Below, one piece after another: positions 6,768 through 18,790 of a DNA stretch of 36,695 nucleotides. The translations under genes were made by a program, and so were the position numbers. The notes beneath the pieces were generated by a model that worked only from the letters and a program-made list of their open reading frames with translations, made no database searches and was not told the DNA's origin. Each line of letters starts with the position of its first letter. Position 1 is the first letter of the stretch. The stretch comes from Tersicoccus phoenicis (lineage in GTDB: Bacteria > Actinomycetota > Actinomycetes > Actinomycetales > Micrococcaceae). Location of the stretch: contig NZ_MRDE01000002.1 of assembly GCF_001968835.1 (NCBI RefSeq), positions 1 to 36,695 of the forward strand, in the 5' to 3' direction.

Positions 6768-8908
6768 ACGCCGCCAACACGCCTGCGACGAGCACCGCGC
6801 AGTTCCAGCCCCTCGCCGACGCCTTCCCCGACGAGGTCGTCACCCACTCCCTGGTCACGGACATCACCCTTCCCGGCGGTGCCGGCACCCTGGCCCTGAT
6901 CACCCTGGACAACGGGCAGGACCACCGGCGTCCGACCACCCTCGGCCCGAACACCCTGGTCGAACTCGGCCGCACCCTCGAAGGCCTGGCCGACCGGGCC
7001 GCCGCCGGCGAGATCGTCGCCGTCGGCGTCACCGGCAAGCCGCACTACCTGGTCGCGGGCGCGGACCTGTCCGCCACGAAGCGCCTCAGCGACCCCGAGC
7101 AGGGTCGGCAGATGGCCCGGCTCGGCCACCACGTGTACGGGCTGCTCACCGAGCTCGGGGTGCCGAGCTTCGTCTTCATCAACGGGGTCGCTCTCGGCGG
7201 TGGCCTCGAGATCGCCCTGAACGCGGACTACCGGACGGTCTCCTCCGCCGCCGGCGCGCTCGCCCTGCCCGAGGTCTACCTCGGGCTGGTGCCCGGCTGG
7301 GGCGGGATCTACCTGCTCCCCCGGCTGATCGGTCCCGCGAACGCGGAGCAGGTCATCTTCGAGAACGCCCTGGCCAACAACCGGACCCTGACCGGACCCC
7401 AGGCGTTCGACCTCGGCATCGCCGACGCCCTGTTCGACGGCGCCGACTTCCTCGAGCGGTCCCTGGCCTGGGCCGCCGACGTGCTCACCGGTACCGTCAC
7501 GGTCACCCGGGAGAACGCCGTCGACGACGGAACCGTCGACCACGCCGCATGGGACGCCGCGACCGCCAGGGCCCGCGCCGTGGTCGCCGCACGCACCTCG
7601 AACGCGACGCCCGGCCCGCAACGCGCCCTGGAGTTGTTCGACGCCGGCCGGCACCGGAGCCGGGCGGAGGCGTTCGCCGCGGAGGACGAGGCCCTGGCCG
7701 AGCTGATCACCACGCCGGAGTTCCAGACCACGGTGTACGGCTTCCTCGAGCTGGTGCAGAAGCGGGCGAAGCGGCCGGCGGGCGCCCCGGACGTCACGCT
7801 CGCCCGTCCGGTCACCAAGGTCGGCGTCGTCGGCGCCGGGCTGATGGCCAGCCAGCTCGCCCTGCTGTTCGCGCGCCGGCTGACCGTGCCCGTGGTGATG
7901 ACCGATGTGGACCGGGCCCGCGTGGAGGCGGGTGTGGCCCGGGTGCACGCCGAGGTCGCGAAGCTGCGGGACAAGGGCCGGATCACCGCCGACGCGGCGA
8001 ACCGGATCACCGCCCTGGTCACCGGCACGGTGGACAAGGGCCAGTTCGCGGACGCCGACTTCGTCATCGAGGCCGTGTTCGAGGAACTGTCGGTCAAGAA
8101 GCAGGTGTTCGCCGAGGTCGAGGCCGTGGTGCGCGAGGACTGCATCCTCGCCACCAACACCTCGTCGCTCTCGGTCACGGCGATGGCCGAGGACCTCGCG
8201 CAACCCGAGCGCGTGGTCGGCTTCCACTTCTTCAACCCGGTGGCCGTGCTGCCGCTGCTGGAGATCGCCCGGGCCCCGAGGACGGACGACGCCGCGCTCG
8301 CCACCGCGTTCGCCGTGGCGAAGGGACTGAAGAAGAACGCCGTGCTGGTCAAGGACTCGGCGGCGTTCGTCGTCAACCGGGTGCTCGGCCGCATGTTCGG
8401 TGAGATCACCGCGGTGTTCGACGAGGGCACCGACGCGGTGACCGCGGACACCGCGCTCGCCCCGATGGGGCTGCCGATGACCCCCTTCGCCCTGCTCGCC
8501 CTGGTGGGGCTGCCGGTCGGTGCCCACGTACAGGAGTCGCTGCACGCCGCGTTCGGCGACCGGTTCCACGTCTCGGCGAACCAGCAGCGCCTGATCGACG
8601 CCGGCCGCACCAGCCTGTTCGAGAAGGACGCCGACGGGAACGACGTCGTCACCGACGAGACGCTCGCGCTGCTCGAGCGCGGGGACAACCCGTCGACGGC
8701 GGAGCAGGTGCTCACCCGGACGCAGGACGCGCTGGCGGACGAGATCCGACGGATGCTCGACGAGGGCGTCGTCGCCGGCCCCGAGGACGTCGACCTGTGC
8801 CTGATCCTCGGCGCCGGCTGGCCCCTGCACCTGGGCGGGATCACCCCGTACCTGGACCGCGTGGGCGCCTCCGAGCGGGTCACGGGCCGGCGGTTCCACG
8901 AGGTATGA
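6764..8908 (+). CDS. fadB: 3-hydroxyacyl-CoA dehydrogenase / enoyl-CoA hydratase (FadB-like)
   Basis: A 714-residue bifunctional beta-oxidation enzyme. The crotonase domain is at about residues 20-210, with VAGADLSATKR, NGVALGGGLEIALNADYR and LPEVYLGLVPGWGG; both glutamates used by hydratases (in GGGLE and LPE) are present. The NAD-dependent dehydrogenase domain starts near residue 345 with VGVVGAGLMASQLALLFA, followed by ATNTSSLSVTAMAE and GFHFFNPVAVLPLLEI, and the C-terminal dehydrogenase domains follow. The dinucleotide loop reads GxGxxA instead of GxGxxG, which I recall as usual for actinobacterial members. The ATG at 6764 overlaps the thiolase stop and has GGAAGGAAA just upstream. The much longer open frame upstream lies out of frame within the thiolase gene and is not coding. 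Confidence 0.93.
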   Translation: MNAANTPATSTAQFQPLADAFPDEVVTHSLVTDITLPGGAGTLALITLDNGQDHRRPTTLGPNTLVELGRTLEGLADRAAAGEIVAVGVTGKPHYLVAGADLSATKRLSDPEQGRQMARLGHHVYGLLTELGVPSFVFINGVALGGGLEIALNADYRTVSSAAGALALPEVYLGLVPGWGGIYLLPRLIGPANAEQVIFENALANNRTLTGPQAFDLGIADALFDGADFLERSLAWAADVLTGTVTVTRENAVDDGTVDHAAWDAATARARAVVAARTSNATPGPQRALELFDAGRHRSRAEAFAAEDEALAELITTPEFQTTVYGFLELVQKRAKRPAGAPDVTLARPVTKVGVVGAGLMASQLALLFARRLTVPVVMTDVDRARVEAGVARVHAEVAKLRDKGRITADAANRITALVTGTVDKGQFADADFVIEAVFEELSVKKQVFAEVEAVVREDCILATNTSSLSVTAMAEDLAQPERVVGFHFFNPVAVLPLLEIARAPRTDDAALATAFAVAKGLKKNAVLVKDSAAFVVNRVLGRMFGEITAVFDEGTDAVTADTALAPMGLPMTPFALLALVGLPVGAHVQESLHAAFGDRFHVSANQQRLIDAGRTSLFEKDADGNDVVTDETLALLERGDNPSTAEQVLTRTQDALADEIRRMLDEGVVAGPEDVDLCLILGAGWPLHLGGITPYLDRVGASERVTGRRFHEV

Positions 8909-9028
8909 GGGTTCGTCAGTACCGATCGCAGGCATCGGCTCGTCACCCCCGCCTCCGACGTCGCTGGGTGTTCGCCCAGAATGTCCCGGAGGCCGGCGAT
9001 GATGCCGGGCGCAACCGGGGACCGGATC

Positions 9029-9034
9029 TAGAGT
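9029..9034 (+). promoter_or_regulatory. -10 hexamer for leaderless Rieske gene
   Basis: TAGAGT ends 7 nt before the ATG at 9042. This argues against the in-frame GTG at 9033, which would lie inside the -10 box. Confidence 0.55.
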
Positions 9035-9041
9035 GACCGGC

Positions 9042-9518
9042 ATGGATCAGCCGTCGTCCTCTCCGTCCCGCCGCGTGGTCATCGCGCTCTCCTCCTCGGC
9101 AGCGGCGGTCGCCGCCCTCGCCGCGTGCACGCCCACGGGCTCCGGAGAGTCATCGGCGGCCGGCACACCGGGCGCCGGCGGATCCGATCCGGCGGCCGGC
9201 ACCGGTTCGTCCGCCGGGTCGGCCCGCGGACCCAGCCTCGCGAAGACCGCCGACGTGCCCGTCGGCAGCAGCAAGCTGGTGGGCACCGGCAACGCGCAGG
9301 TGCTGCTCTCGCATCCAGCCGAGGCGACGTTCCGGGCGTTCAGTCCTTCATGCACCCATCAGGGCTGCACCGTGGAGGTCCGGTCGGACATGTTCGTCTG
9401 CCCGTGCCACGGGTCGGAGTTCGCGCTCGCCGACGGCGCCGTGCTGCAGGGCCCGGCCACCCGCCCCCTGATCGAGCGGAAGGTCACCGTGGCGGGCGGC
9501 ACGGTCTACCTCGCCTGA
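9042..9518 (+). CDS. Rieske [2Fe-2S] lipoprotein
   Basis: A 158-residue exported Rieske protein. Twin arginines R10-R11 precede a hydrophobic stretch ending in the lipobox LAAC (C29), so it is probably a Tat-exported lipoprotein. A Gly/Ser/Ala linker (30-65) leads to the Rieske domain. C104 and H106 (CTHQGC) and C120 and H123 (CPCHGS) are the cluster ligands; C109 and C122 can form the stabilising disulfide. There is no cytochrome b or c partner beside it, so it is not the bc1-complex subunit. Similar standalone Rieske lipoproteins are common in actinobacteria with unknown redox partners. It is convergent with the aldo/keto reductase, and its stop codon lies in one copy of a 25-bp direct repeat. 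Confidence 0.87.
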   Translation: MDQPSSSPSRRVVIALSSSAAAVAALAACTPTGSGESSAAGTPGAGGSDPAAGTGSSAGSARGPSLAKTADVPVGSSKLVGTGNAQVLLSHPAEATFRAFSPSCTHQGCTVEVRSDMFVCPCHGSEFALADGAVLQGPATRPLIERKVTVAGGTVYLA

Positions 9519-9629
9519 CGCCGGAGCGGCCTCGCCCGATGGGACCGTTCCTACCGAAATGGGCCGGATGACGCCCGCCCCAACGGTAGTAACGGTCCCT
9601 TTCGCTGACGCCGGAGCGGCCTCGCCCGA
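9515..9629. repeat. hairpin flanked by 25-bp direct repeats
   Basis: The 25-nt sequence starting CTGACGCCGGAGCGGC occurs exactly at 9515-9539 and again at 9605-9629. Between the copies is an inverted repeat with 16-nt arms, 9541-9556 and 9584-9599 (one mismatch), around a 27-nt loop. The left direct repeat includes the stop codon of the Rieske gene. The structure sits between convergent genes and may terminate transcription. The direct repeats also look like a duplication accompanying insertion of the hairpin. Confidence 0.75.
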
Positions 9630-9649
9630 CACCGGCCGGGCCACCACCC

Positions 9650-10624
9650 TCAGAACAGCGCGACCTTCGGAGCCAGCGGGAAGATCTCGTCCAGCTCGGC
9701 CAGGTCCGCCGGGCTGGGGGTCCAGCGCACCGCGGCCGCGTTGGCGGCGACCTGCTCGGGGCTGGTGGCACCGGCGATGACGCTGGCGACCGTGGGCCGG
9801 GACGCCAGCCAGGAGAAGGCGACGTCGACCTCGGACAGCTCCCGGGCGGCGGCGAACTCGGAGAACCGCGCCAGCTGCCGCCAGTCGGTGCGATCGAGAA
9901 GTTCGCTGCGGGAGTGGGACAGCCGGGACCCGGCCGGGGCGGTGCCGCCGGAGTACTTGCCGGTGAGCAGCCCGTTGGCCAGCGGGAAGTACGGCAGCAG
10001 GCCCAGCCCGTACGCCGCGGCCGCCGGGATCACCTCCGCCTCGGCCCGGCGGTCCAGCAGGTTGTAGTGGTTCTGGGCGCTGACGAACCGGGTGGTGTGC
10101 CGCATCCGCGCCGTGAACTCGGCCTCCGCGACCTGCCAGCCGGCCAGGTTCGAGTGCCCGATGTAGCGGACCTTGCCGGCCCGGACCAGGTCGTCCAGGG
10201 CGGCCAGGGTCTCCTCCAGTGGGGTGCGCCCGTCGGGCGTGTGGTACTGGTACAGGTCGATCCAGTCGGTGCCGAGCCGCCGCAGGGACGCCTCCACCGC
10301 CGTCGTGATGTACCGGCGGGAGCCACGGGCGCCGGTCCAGGGCCCGTTGGCGCCACGCGTGTCCATCCCGAACTTGGTGGCCACGACCACGCCGTCACGG
10401 CGCCAGCCGAGGCTCCTGCCGAGCAGTTCCTCGCTCGTCCCGGGGGTCTTCCCGTAGCTGTCGGCGACGTCGAACAGCGTGATGCCGGCGTCGAGAGCGG
10501 CACCGATCACCGCCTGGCTGCCCTTGAGGGTCTCGGTGGCGGTGTCGGCCCGGCCGAGGTTGTTGCAGCCCAGGCCGACGACGGAGACGGTGAGGCCGGA
10601 GGCGCCCAGTTGACGAGAATCCAT
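9650..10624 (-). CDS. aldo/keto reductase
   Basis: A 324-residue NADPH-dependent aldo/keto reductase of the Kv-beta/YghZ-like branch. The catalytic tetrad is visible: D52 and Y57 (FDVADSYG), K84 (VATKFG) and H128 (YQYHTPD). The (beta/alpha)8 barrel runs the full length, with the C-terminal cofactor region ASVIAGATSPEQVAANAAA. It reduces aldehydes or ketones; the natural substrate cannot be deduced. The gene is a single unit, starting from its own leaderless-type promoter, and is downstream of, but not coupled to, dxs (44 nt separates the dxs stop and this start). Confidence 0.9.
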   Translation of the reverse strand: MDSRQLGASGLTVSVVGLGCNNLGRADTATETLKGSQAVIGAALDAGITLFDVADSYGKTPGTSEELLGRSLGWRRDGVVVATKFGMDTRGANGPWTGARGSRRYITTAVEASLRRLGTDWIDLYQYHTPDGRTPLEETLAALDDLVRAGKVRYIGHSNLAGWQVAEAEFTARMRHTTRFVSAQNHYNLLDRRAEAEVIPAAAAYGLGLLPYFPLANGLLTGKYSGGTAPAGSRLSHSRSELLDRTDWRQLARFSEFAAARELSEVDVAFSWLASRPTVASVIAGATSPEQVAANAAAVRWTPSPADLAELDEIFPLAPKVALF

Positions 10625-10630
10625 CGGTTC

Positions 10631-10636
10631 AGTCTA
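10631..10636 (-). promoter_or_regulatory. -10 hexamer for leaderless aldo/keto reductase gene
   Basis: On the minus strand TAGACT ends 6 nt before the ATG (10624-10622). It lies in the short gap after the dxs stop, so the reductase can be transcribed separately. Confidence 0.6.
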
Positions 10637-10668
10637 GGGGCCGGCAGCGGCCCGCCCCCGTCACCGGG

Positions 10669-12717
10669 TCACCGCTGCGGGCGGCGTTCACCGGTGGCTC
10701 TGCTGCCGTCGGCGGCCGGATCATCGGCGGTCGGATCGTCGGCATCGTCTTGGCCGGGCAGCGGCCGGGCGTAGGGCACCTTGGCCCCGAGCACCTGGGC
10801 GACCGTGTCCTGGGCGATCTGCTGGCCGGTCAGTCCGACCCGGGCCAGCACCTCGGAGCGCGACCCGTGGTCGAGGAACTCGACCGGCAGGCCGACCTCG
10901 TTCAGGGCGGTGTCCACCCCGGCGGCCCGCATCTGCTGGCGCAGCCGGGACCCCACACCACCGACCTTGACGCCGTCCTCGATCACCACGACGATCCGGT
11001 GCCGCGCGGCCATCTCGACCACGGATCCGGCCACCGGAAGTACCCACCGGGGATCGATGACGGTCGAGGAGATGCCCTGGTCGGCCAGCCGACGGCTGAC
11101 GTCCAGCGACAACTCGCCCATCGCGCCGACGCTGACGAGCAGCACGTCGGCACCGGTATCGGTCACCGGACCGCCGTCGGGCCCGGCCCCGTCCGGGGCG
11201 GTGCGGGCGAGGACGTCGACTCCGTCGCCGGTCCGTTCGATCGCCGCGACCGGGGGCCCGACCGACCCCTTGGAGAACCGGACCACCGAGGGAGCGTCGC
11301 CGATGGTGACCGCCTCCCGCAGCTCCTCCCGCAGGGTCTCGGCGTCACGCGGGGCGGCCAGGTGCAGGCCGGGGACGATCTGCAGCAACGACAGATCCCA
11401 CATGCCGTGGTGGGACGCGCCGTCGGGCCCGGTCACACCGGCCCGGTCCAGCACCAGGGTGACGCCGGCCCGGTGCAGTGCGACGTCCATCAGCAACTGG
11501 TCGAACGCCCGGTTGAGGAACGTGGCGTACAGGCACACCACCGGGTGCAGACCCCCGAACGCCATGCCCGCGGCGGACGCCACGGCGTGCTGCTCGGCGA
11601 TGCCGACATCGAAGACCCGATCCGGGTGCCGTCGCGCCATCTCGTTCAGGCCGACCGGGATGGTCATCGCGCCGGTGATGCCGACGATGTCGTCCCGCTC
11701 GTCGGCGATCGCGGCGATCTCCGCGCTGAACACCGAGGTCCAGGACCGGGCGCCGGGCTTCTCCAGCGGCATGCCCGTCTCGGGGTTGATCACGCCCACG
11801 GCGTGGAACTGGTCCGCCTCGTCCGCACGCGCCGGCGCGTAACCGCGGCCCTTCTCCGTCAGGGCGTGCACGATGACGGGGCCACGGTAGCGCTTCGCCT
11901 GGCCCAGGGCGTCCTCGACGGCGGCGAGGTCGTGCCCGTCGATCGGCCCGATGTACTTCATCCCCAGGTCCTCGAAGAGGCCCTGCGGCGCCCACCAGTC
12001 CTTGATGCCCTTCTTGGTGGCGTGCAGGCTCTTGTAGGCGAACTGCCCGACGACGCCGGCGCTCTGCAACCGTTCCTTCCAGAAGGCGAGGGTGCCCTCG
12101 TAGGCGGGGGCGGTGCGGACCCGGTCGATGCCCGAACGCAGCGCGGCCAGCTGGTCCGCCAGGCCGCCGATGGTCGGCGCATAGGAGCGGCCGTTGTCGT
12201 TGACGACGATGACGACGCGCCGGTCCCGGTCCGCGGCGATGTTGTTGATGGCCTCCCAGGCCATGCCGCCGGTCAGGGCCCCGTCGCCGACCATGACGAC
12301 CACCCACCGGTCGTCCTCACCACGCAGCCGGCGGGCCTTCGAGATGCCGTCGGCCCAGGACAGCGAGCTCGAGGCGTGGGAACTCTCGACGATGTCGTGC
12401 ACCGACTCGGCCCGGTCGGGGTAGCCGGACAGTCCACCCTGCTGGCGCAGGTTGCTGAAGTCCTGCCGCCCGGTGACGAGCTTGTGCACGTACGCCTGGT
12501 GGCCGGTGTCGAAGACGATGCTGTCCCGCGGGGAGTCGAACACCCGGTGCAGGCCCAGGGTCAACTCGACGACCCCGAGGTTGGGGCCCAGGTGCCCGCC
12601 GGTGCGGGAGACGTTGACGACGAGGAACTCACGGATCTCGGCGGCGAGCCGGTTCAGCTGCGCCGCGGTGAGGCGGCTGAGGTCCCGGGGGTGGGCGATG
12701 GTCTCCAACAGGCCCAT
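10669..12717 (-). CDS. dxs: 1-deoxy-D-xylulose-5-phosphate synthase
   Basis: A 682-residue thiamine-diphosphate enzyme that condenses pyruvate and glyceraldehyde 3-phosphate to 1-deoxyxylulose 5-phosphate, the entry step of the MEP isoprenoid pathway. Seen are [16 protein letters not shown], the ThDP/Mg motif [16 protein letters not shown] followed by [10 protein letters not shown], the catalytic glutamate in [16 protein letters not shown], and [12 protein letters not shown]. The C-terminal transketolase domain ends near [13 protein letters not shown], followed by a charged low-complexity tail. The ATG at 12717 has GGAAGGAG 6 nt upstream. The frame stays open about 180 codons further upstream without family similarity and that extension is rejected. 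A second dxs copy, common in actinobacteria, is not in this window. Confidence 0.96.
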   Translation of the reverse strand: MGLLETIAHPRDLSRLTAAQLNRLAAEIREFLVVNVSRTGGHLGPNLGVVELTLGLHRVFDSPRDSIVFDTGHQAYVHKLVTGRQDFSNLRQQGGLSGYPDRAESVHDIVESSHASSSLSWADGISKARRLRGEDDRWVVVMVGDGALTGGMAWEAINNIAADRDRRVVIVVNDNGRSYAPTIGGLADQLAALRSGIDRVRTAPAYEGTLAFWKERLQSAGVVGQFAYKSLHATKKGIKDWWAPQGLFEDLGMKYIGPIDGHDLAAVEDALGQAKRYRGPVIVHALTEKGRGYAPARADEADQFHAVGVINPETGMPLEKPGARSWTSVFSAEIAAIADERDDIVGITGAMTIPVGLNEMARRHPDRVFDVGIAEQHAVASAAGMAFGGLHPVVCLYATFLNRAFDQLLMDVALHRAGVTLVLDRAGVTGPDGASHHGMWDLSLLQIVPGLHLAAPRDAETLREELREAVTIGDAPSVVRFSKGSVGPPVAAIERTGDGVDVLARTAPDGAGPDGGPVTDTGADVLLVSVGAMGELSLDVSRRLADQGISSTVIDPRWVLPVAGSVVEMAARHRIVVVIEDGVKVGGVGSRLRQQMRAAGVDTALNEVGLPVEFLDHGSRSEVLARVGLTGQQIAQDTVAQVLGAKVPYARPLPGQDDADDPTADDPAADGSRATGERRPQR

Positions 12718-12761
12718 CGATGACTCCTTCCCGCCCGGTGGCGACACCGTGCGAACTCTCC

Positions 12762-12767
12762 ACTGTA
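12762..12767 (-). promoter_or_regulatory. -10 hexamer upstream of dxs
   Basis: TACAGT on the minus strand, about 45 nt before the dxs ATG. It would give a leader of roughly 38 nt containing the GGAAGGAG ribosome binding site. Confidence 0.4.
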
Positions 12768-12852
12768 CGCCGCAGGGCCGGGCGCCCGCTGCAGCCGCCC
12801 GGGTGTCCCGTGAGGTTCCCGCGACCACGTGCGGCACCTCGCGCCCGTTCGA

Positions 12853-12858
12853 TAGCCT
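12853..12858 (+). promoter_or_regulatory. -10 hexamer for leaderless ybdK
   Basis: TAGCCT ends 6 nt before the ATG at 12865. Confidence 0.55.
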
Positions 12859-12864
12859 CGGAGC

Positions 12865-13992
12865 ATGGCCGACGCTGCCGCCGCCACCGTCACGCCGCGC
12901 ACCCTCGGGGTCGAGGAGGAGTTCCACCTCGTGGACCTGACCACCCGCAGGCTCACGCCCCGGGCACCCGAGCTGCTCGCCCGCCTGCCCGACGACGGGT
13001 ATGTCGCCGAACTGCAGCGTTGCTGCGTGGAGACGAACAGCTCGGTCGTCACCGGCCTGGACGAGCTCCGGGCCGACCTGACCCGGCGGCGCACCGTAGT
13101 GGGCCGGGTCGCGGCCGGCCTCGGCCTGGGCATCGCCGCCGACGGCACGATGCCGCTCGCCGCGGACCACCCCCTCGAGCCCAGTGCCGGGCCGCGGTAC
13201 CAGCGAATGTTCACGGATTACGCGGTGCTCGCGCGGGAGCAGGTGGTGTGCGGATCCCAGGTGCACGTCGGCATCCCCGACCGGGACGACGCCGTGCGCG
13301 TCGCGCCGCGGCTCGCGGCCTGGCTGCCGACGCTGCTCGCCCTGAGCGCCTCGAGCCCGTACGCCGCCGACGGCGCGGACACGGGATACGCCAGCGCGCG
13401 CACGCTGCTGTGGCAGCGGTGGCCCACCACCGGTACCGGCATCGCTGCGTGGGACGCCGCCGACTACGACGCGCAGGTGGCCGCGCTGGTCGGCATCGGC
13501 GTGATCACCGATCCGGGCATGATCTACACGGACGTCAGGCCGGCGACCGTCGCGCCCACCCTCGAGCTGCGGATCTGCGACAGCTGCCCCGATCTGGACA
13601 CCCTCGTCCTCGTCGCCGGGCTCTACCGGGCGCTGGTCGACCGGGAACTCGAGGGGCTGGAGACGGACCCGGGCCGTGCTCCGGTGCCGGAAACCTTCGC
13701 GCGGGCGGCCCGGTGGCGTGCCGCCCGGTCAGGCCTGGAGGGCGAGCTGATCGACGTGCCCGCGGCCGTCGCGCGGCCGGCCGCGGACGTCGTGCGCGGG
13801 CTCACCGAGGCGCTCTCCCCGTGGCTGGACGCGACCGGGGACCTGGCACAGGTGCGCGACCTCCAGGAGCGGGTGCTCGCCGCCGGGTCGTCGGCCGCCC
13901 AGCAGCGCCGGGCCCGGCGCCACCGCGGCCCGCTGACCGACGTCGTCGACCTGCTCGTGGAACAGACCGGCGGACGGACCGAACGGCATTGA
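12865..13992 (+). CDS. ybdK: YbdK-type carboxylate-amine ligase (GCS2 family)
   Basis: A 375-residue member of the glutamate-cysteine ligase 2 family, close to E. coli YbdK, which shows only weak gamma-glutamylcysteine synthetase activity. The family start [12 protein letters not shown] is clear (LGxEEE supplies Mg-ATP ligands). Other blocks are [49 protein letters not shown] and [14 protein letters not shown]. In actinobacteria related proteins include EgtA of ergothioneine synthesis, but no other ergothioneine or mycothiol genes are nearby, so the substrate stays open. The gene is divergent from dxs and convergent with aconitase. Confidence 0.85.
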   Translation: MADAAAATVTPRTLGVEEEFHLVDLTTRRLTPRAPELLARLPDDGYVAELQRCCVETNSSVVTGLDELRADLTRRRTVVGRVAAGLGLGIAADGTMPLAADHPLEPSAGPRYQRMFTDYAVLAREQVVCGSQVHVGIPDRDDAVRVAPRLAAWLPTLLALSASSPYAADGADTGYASARTLLWQRWPTTGTGIAAWDAADYDAQVAALVGIGVITDPGMIYTDVRPATVAPTLELRICDSCPDLDTLVLVAGLYRALVDRELEGLETDPGRAPVPETFARAARWRAARSGLEGELIDVPAAVARPAADVVRGLTEALSPWLDATGDLAQVRDLQERVLAAGSSAAQQRRARRHRGPLTDVVDLLVEQTGGRTERH

Positions 13993-14054
13993 CTTGACGG
14001 TGGCCACCCGGCATCGGCGCTGCGCCTCCCGCCGAGCCCGGCGCGTTGGCCTCC

Positions 14055-14238
14055 GCTCGCACACTGGCCCGGGCAACGAGGCCACTGTTCGGGCCAGAAT
14101 GCGAGCGGCACGGCGGTAGCCCTCCGCCTCGCATCCTGGCCCGAATAGCGAGGCCACCATCTGGGCCGGGATGCCCCAGCCCGAACACGAGGGCCGTTGT
14201 CCGGGCTGGAGTGCGAGCTTCCCAGCGGGCTGGAGTGC
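14055..14238. repeat. cluster of degenerate palindromic repeats between ybdK and acn
   Basis: Three related inverted-repeat units in tandem. Unit 1 has 17-nt arms 14055-14071 and 14090-14106 (two mismatches, 18-nt loop). Unit 2 has arms at about 14131-14143 and 14162-14174 (two mismatches). Unit 3 pairs 14176-14183 with 14202-14209. CGGGCTGGAGTGC occurs twice (14202-14214 and 14226-14238). The shared core is GGCCC...GGGCC flanked by GCTCGCA/TGCGAGC. The cluster fills the 270-nt gap between two convergent genes, and nothing in it looks coding. Confidence 0.7.
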
Positions 14239-14262
14239 CGGCGTACGGGCGGCCGCTGACCG

Positions 14263-17100
<2,838 letters not shown>

Positions 17101-17169
17101 AGCGACGCTCCTCTCGCTTCCGCCTGTTGACTGACGACCCGCCGACCGGAGCGACGGGTGAAGCCTGTT

Positions 17170-17227
17170 GCTGCCCGCCGCCGGTCCGCGAGTGCGGGCG
17201 CCTCGGCCGACGGGCAGCTTCATCCTA
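17170..17227 (-). promoter_or_regulatory. acnA promoter and structured leader
   Basis: On the minus strand TAGGAT (17227-17222) is a good -10 box, giving a 5' leader of about 115 nt. Immediately downstream, GCTGCCCG (17170-17177) pairs with CGGGCAGC (17211-17218) as a perfect 8-bp inverted repeat around a GC-rich 33-nt loop that can itself fold. The leader may stabilise or regulate the message; I do not recognise a known riboswitch. Confidence 0.4.
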
Positions 17228-17260
17228 GCCGTTCGGGGTGGCCCGTTCCGGCCAGATCCC

Positions 17261-18790
17261 TCAGCGTCGAGGCGGGGTGAGCAGGGCGAACGACTCCAGG
17301 TGGTGCGTGTTCGGGTACAGGTCGAAGGCCCGCACCGTGTGCACCTGCCAGCCCGCGGTGCGGAACCGGCCGAGGTCCCGGGCGAACGACGCCGGGTCGC
17401 ACGAGACGTACGCGAGCCGGGCGGGCGGGACGGCGATCAACCGGTCCGTGACCCGCCGGTCCAGGCCCACGCGGGGCGGGTCGACGACGACGACGTCGGC
17501 CGGTCCCGGGATCGCGAGAGCGTCCGGGCGGCGGTCGTCTCCGCGGCGCTGTCCGCCGCCGGCGCGTCCCTGGCGTGGCCCCCGGGTTCTCCGGTTGCCG
17601 CCGGGCCGGCCCCGGCCACCGGCGGGCGGGCCGCCGAGGTAGCGGGCGACGTCGCCGTGCCGCACCGTGACGGCGGGCAGGTCGGCCAGGTTGAGGGCGG
17701 CGTCGGCGCTGGCCCCGCGGGCGGCCTCCACGGAGGTGACGGCCGCCCCGGCCGCGGCGAGCAGCCCGCTGAACAGGCCCGCGCCCGCGTACAGGTCGTG
17801 CACGGTCAGGCCGTCGACCGGGCCGAGGGCGTCGCGGACCGCCGCGGCGAGCACGTCCGGGGCGCGGCGGTGCACCTGCCAGAAGCCGTCGCCGGTGACC
17901 CGGTACCGGCGCTCGCCGACCCGTTCGGTCACCCAGGGCTCGCCGCGCAGGGCGTGGACCCGGTGCGTGACCGGGCCCAGCCAGCACACGGACGCCCCGG
18001 GCACGGCCGCGGCGATCCGGCGCAGCGCGGCATGATCCACGCCGGCTTCGTCCACACCGGCACGGTCCACGCCGGCACGAGCGGTGCCCCCACGCTCGAC
18101 GGGCCCGAACGTGACGGCGCCGTCGCCGTCGTCAAGTTCGGATGTCGCGGGAAACAGGGTCAGCAGCGGCCGTCCCCCGCGCCCGTCCGGGCCGGACGGC
18201 ACCGCGACCTCCACCCGGGCGACCCCGGTCAGGTCGACCCGGGCCAGTCCGAGCGCATCGACGGCCGGCACCGCCAGCGGCATGGTCGCGACCGGGAGCA
18301 CGGCGTCGCTGCGGTGCGGGTGCATGCCCACGCGCCCGTCGGCGGTGACGTCGAAGGTGACCCGGGTCCGCCAGTGCAGGCCGGCCGGGTCCTCGTCGGG
18401 CACCGCCTCCACGGCCGGTTCCGGCAGGTCCGGGGCGTCCAGCCCGGCGAGTCGGTGCACCTGTTCGGCGAGCACCTCACGCTTGAGCCGCCGCTGCCGG
18501 GCCGGCGCGATGTGGCCGAACTCGGCGCCACCCACGGGGACCGTCCCGGCGTCGGCGGCCGCGAGCGCGTCCGCCTCGGGCCACGGGTGCGGGCGCCGGT
18601 CACCGGAGGCCTCGAGGACGGCGACCACGTCGGCCCGCCAGAAGGACGCGGTCGGACCGGCCTCCGTGACCCGGACCCGGACCCGTTCCCCCGGGATGCC
18701 GTGCCGGACGAAGACGACGCGCCCCTCGTGCCGGGCGACGGTGTGCCCCCCGTGCGCGATCGGCCCGAGGGCGAGCTCGAGCTCGTTCAC
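17261..18790 (-). CDS. TRAM-domain 23S rRNA/tRNA (uracil-C5) methyltransferase
   Basis: A 509-residue SAM-dependent RNA methyltransferase of the TrmA/RlmD (RumA) family. The N-terminal TRAM domain (residues 1-60, with [19 protein letters not shown] and [14 protein letters not shown]) binds RNA. The SAM site is [19 protein letters not shown], followed by [15 protein letters not shown] (DPPRxG) and the catalytic cysteine in [13 protein letters not shown]. The [4Fe-4S] cysteines of RlmD are not apparent. An Arg/Gly-rich low-complexity insert (about residues 390-430, [14 protein letters not shown]) sits just before the DPPRxG motif. The GTG at 18790 overlaps the permease stop by 4 nt (GTGA), so it is cotranscribed behind the KimA-like gene, the same order as I recall for Rv2689c-Rv2690c. 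Confidence 0.9.
   Translation of the reverse strand: MNELELALGPIAHGGHTVARHEGRVVFVRHGIPGERVRVRVTEAGPTASFWRADVVAVLEASGDRRPHPWPEADALAAADAGTVPVGGAEFGHIAPARQRRLKREVLAEQVHRLAGLDAPDLPEPAVEAVPDEDPAGLHWRTRVTFDVTADGRVGMHPHRSDAVLPVATMPLAVPAVDALGLARVDLTGVARVEVAVPSGPDGRGGRPLLTLFPATSELDDGDGAVTFGPVERGGTARAGVDRAGVDEAGVDHAALRRIAAAVPGASVCWLGPVTHRVHALRGEPWVTERVGERRYRVTGDGFWQVHRRAPDVLAAAVRDALGPVDGLTVHDLYAGAGLFSGLLAAAGAAVTSVEAARGASADAALNLADLPAVTVRHGDVARYLGGPPAGGRGRPGGNRRTRGPRQGRAGGGQRRGDDRRPDALAIPGPADVVVVDPPRVGLDRRVTDRLIAVPPARLAYVSCDPASFARDLGRFRTAGWQVHTVRAFDLYPNTHHLESFALLTPPRR

Noticed and set aside
8964-8979. Terminator hairpin (CTGGG/CCCAG) after the FadB-like gene
   Set aside because: A 5-bp stem without a U-tract is too weak to call in such G+C-rich DNA.
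6497-9043. An 848-codon minus-strand open frame opposite the FadB-like gene
   Set aside because: Its composition (Gly/Val/Gln/Asp/His-rich) is that of a shadow frame; the plus strand encodes a full FadB-like enzyme with all motifs.
10750-12723. A 657-codon plus-strand open frame opposite dxs
   Set aside because: Shadow of dxs; no recognisable family.
12718-13266. N-terminal extension of the dxs frame by about 183 residues
   Set aside because: It overlaps ybdK on the other strand, lacks transketolase similarity, and the ATG at 12717 has an ideal ribosome binding site.
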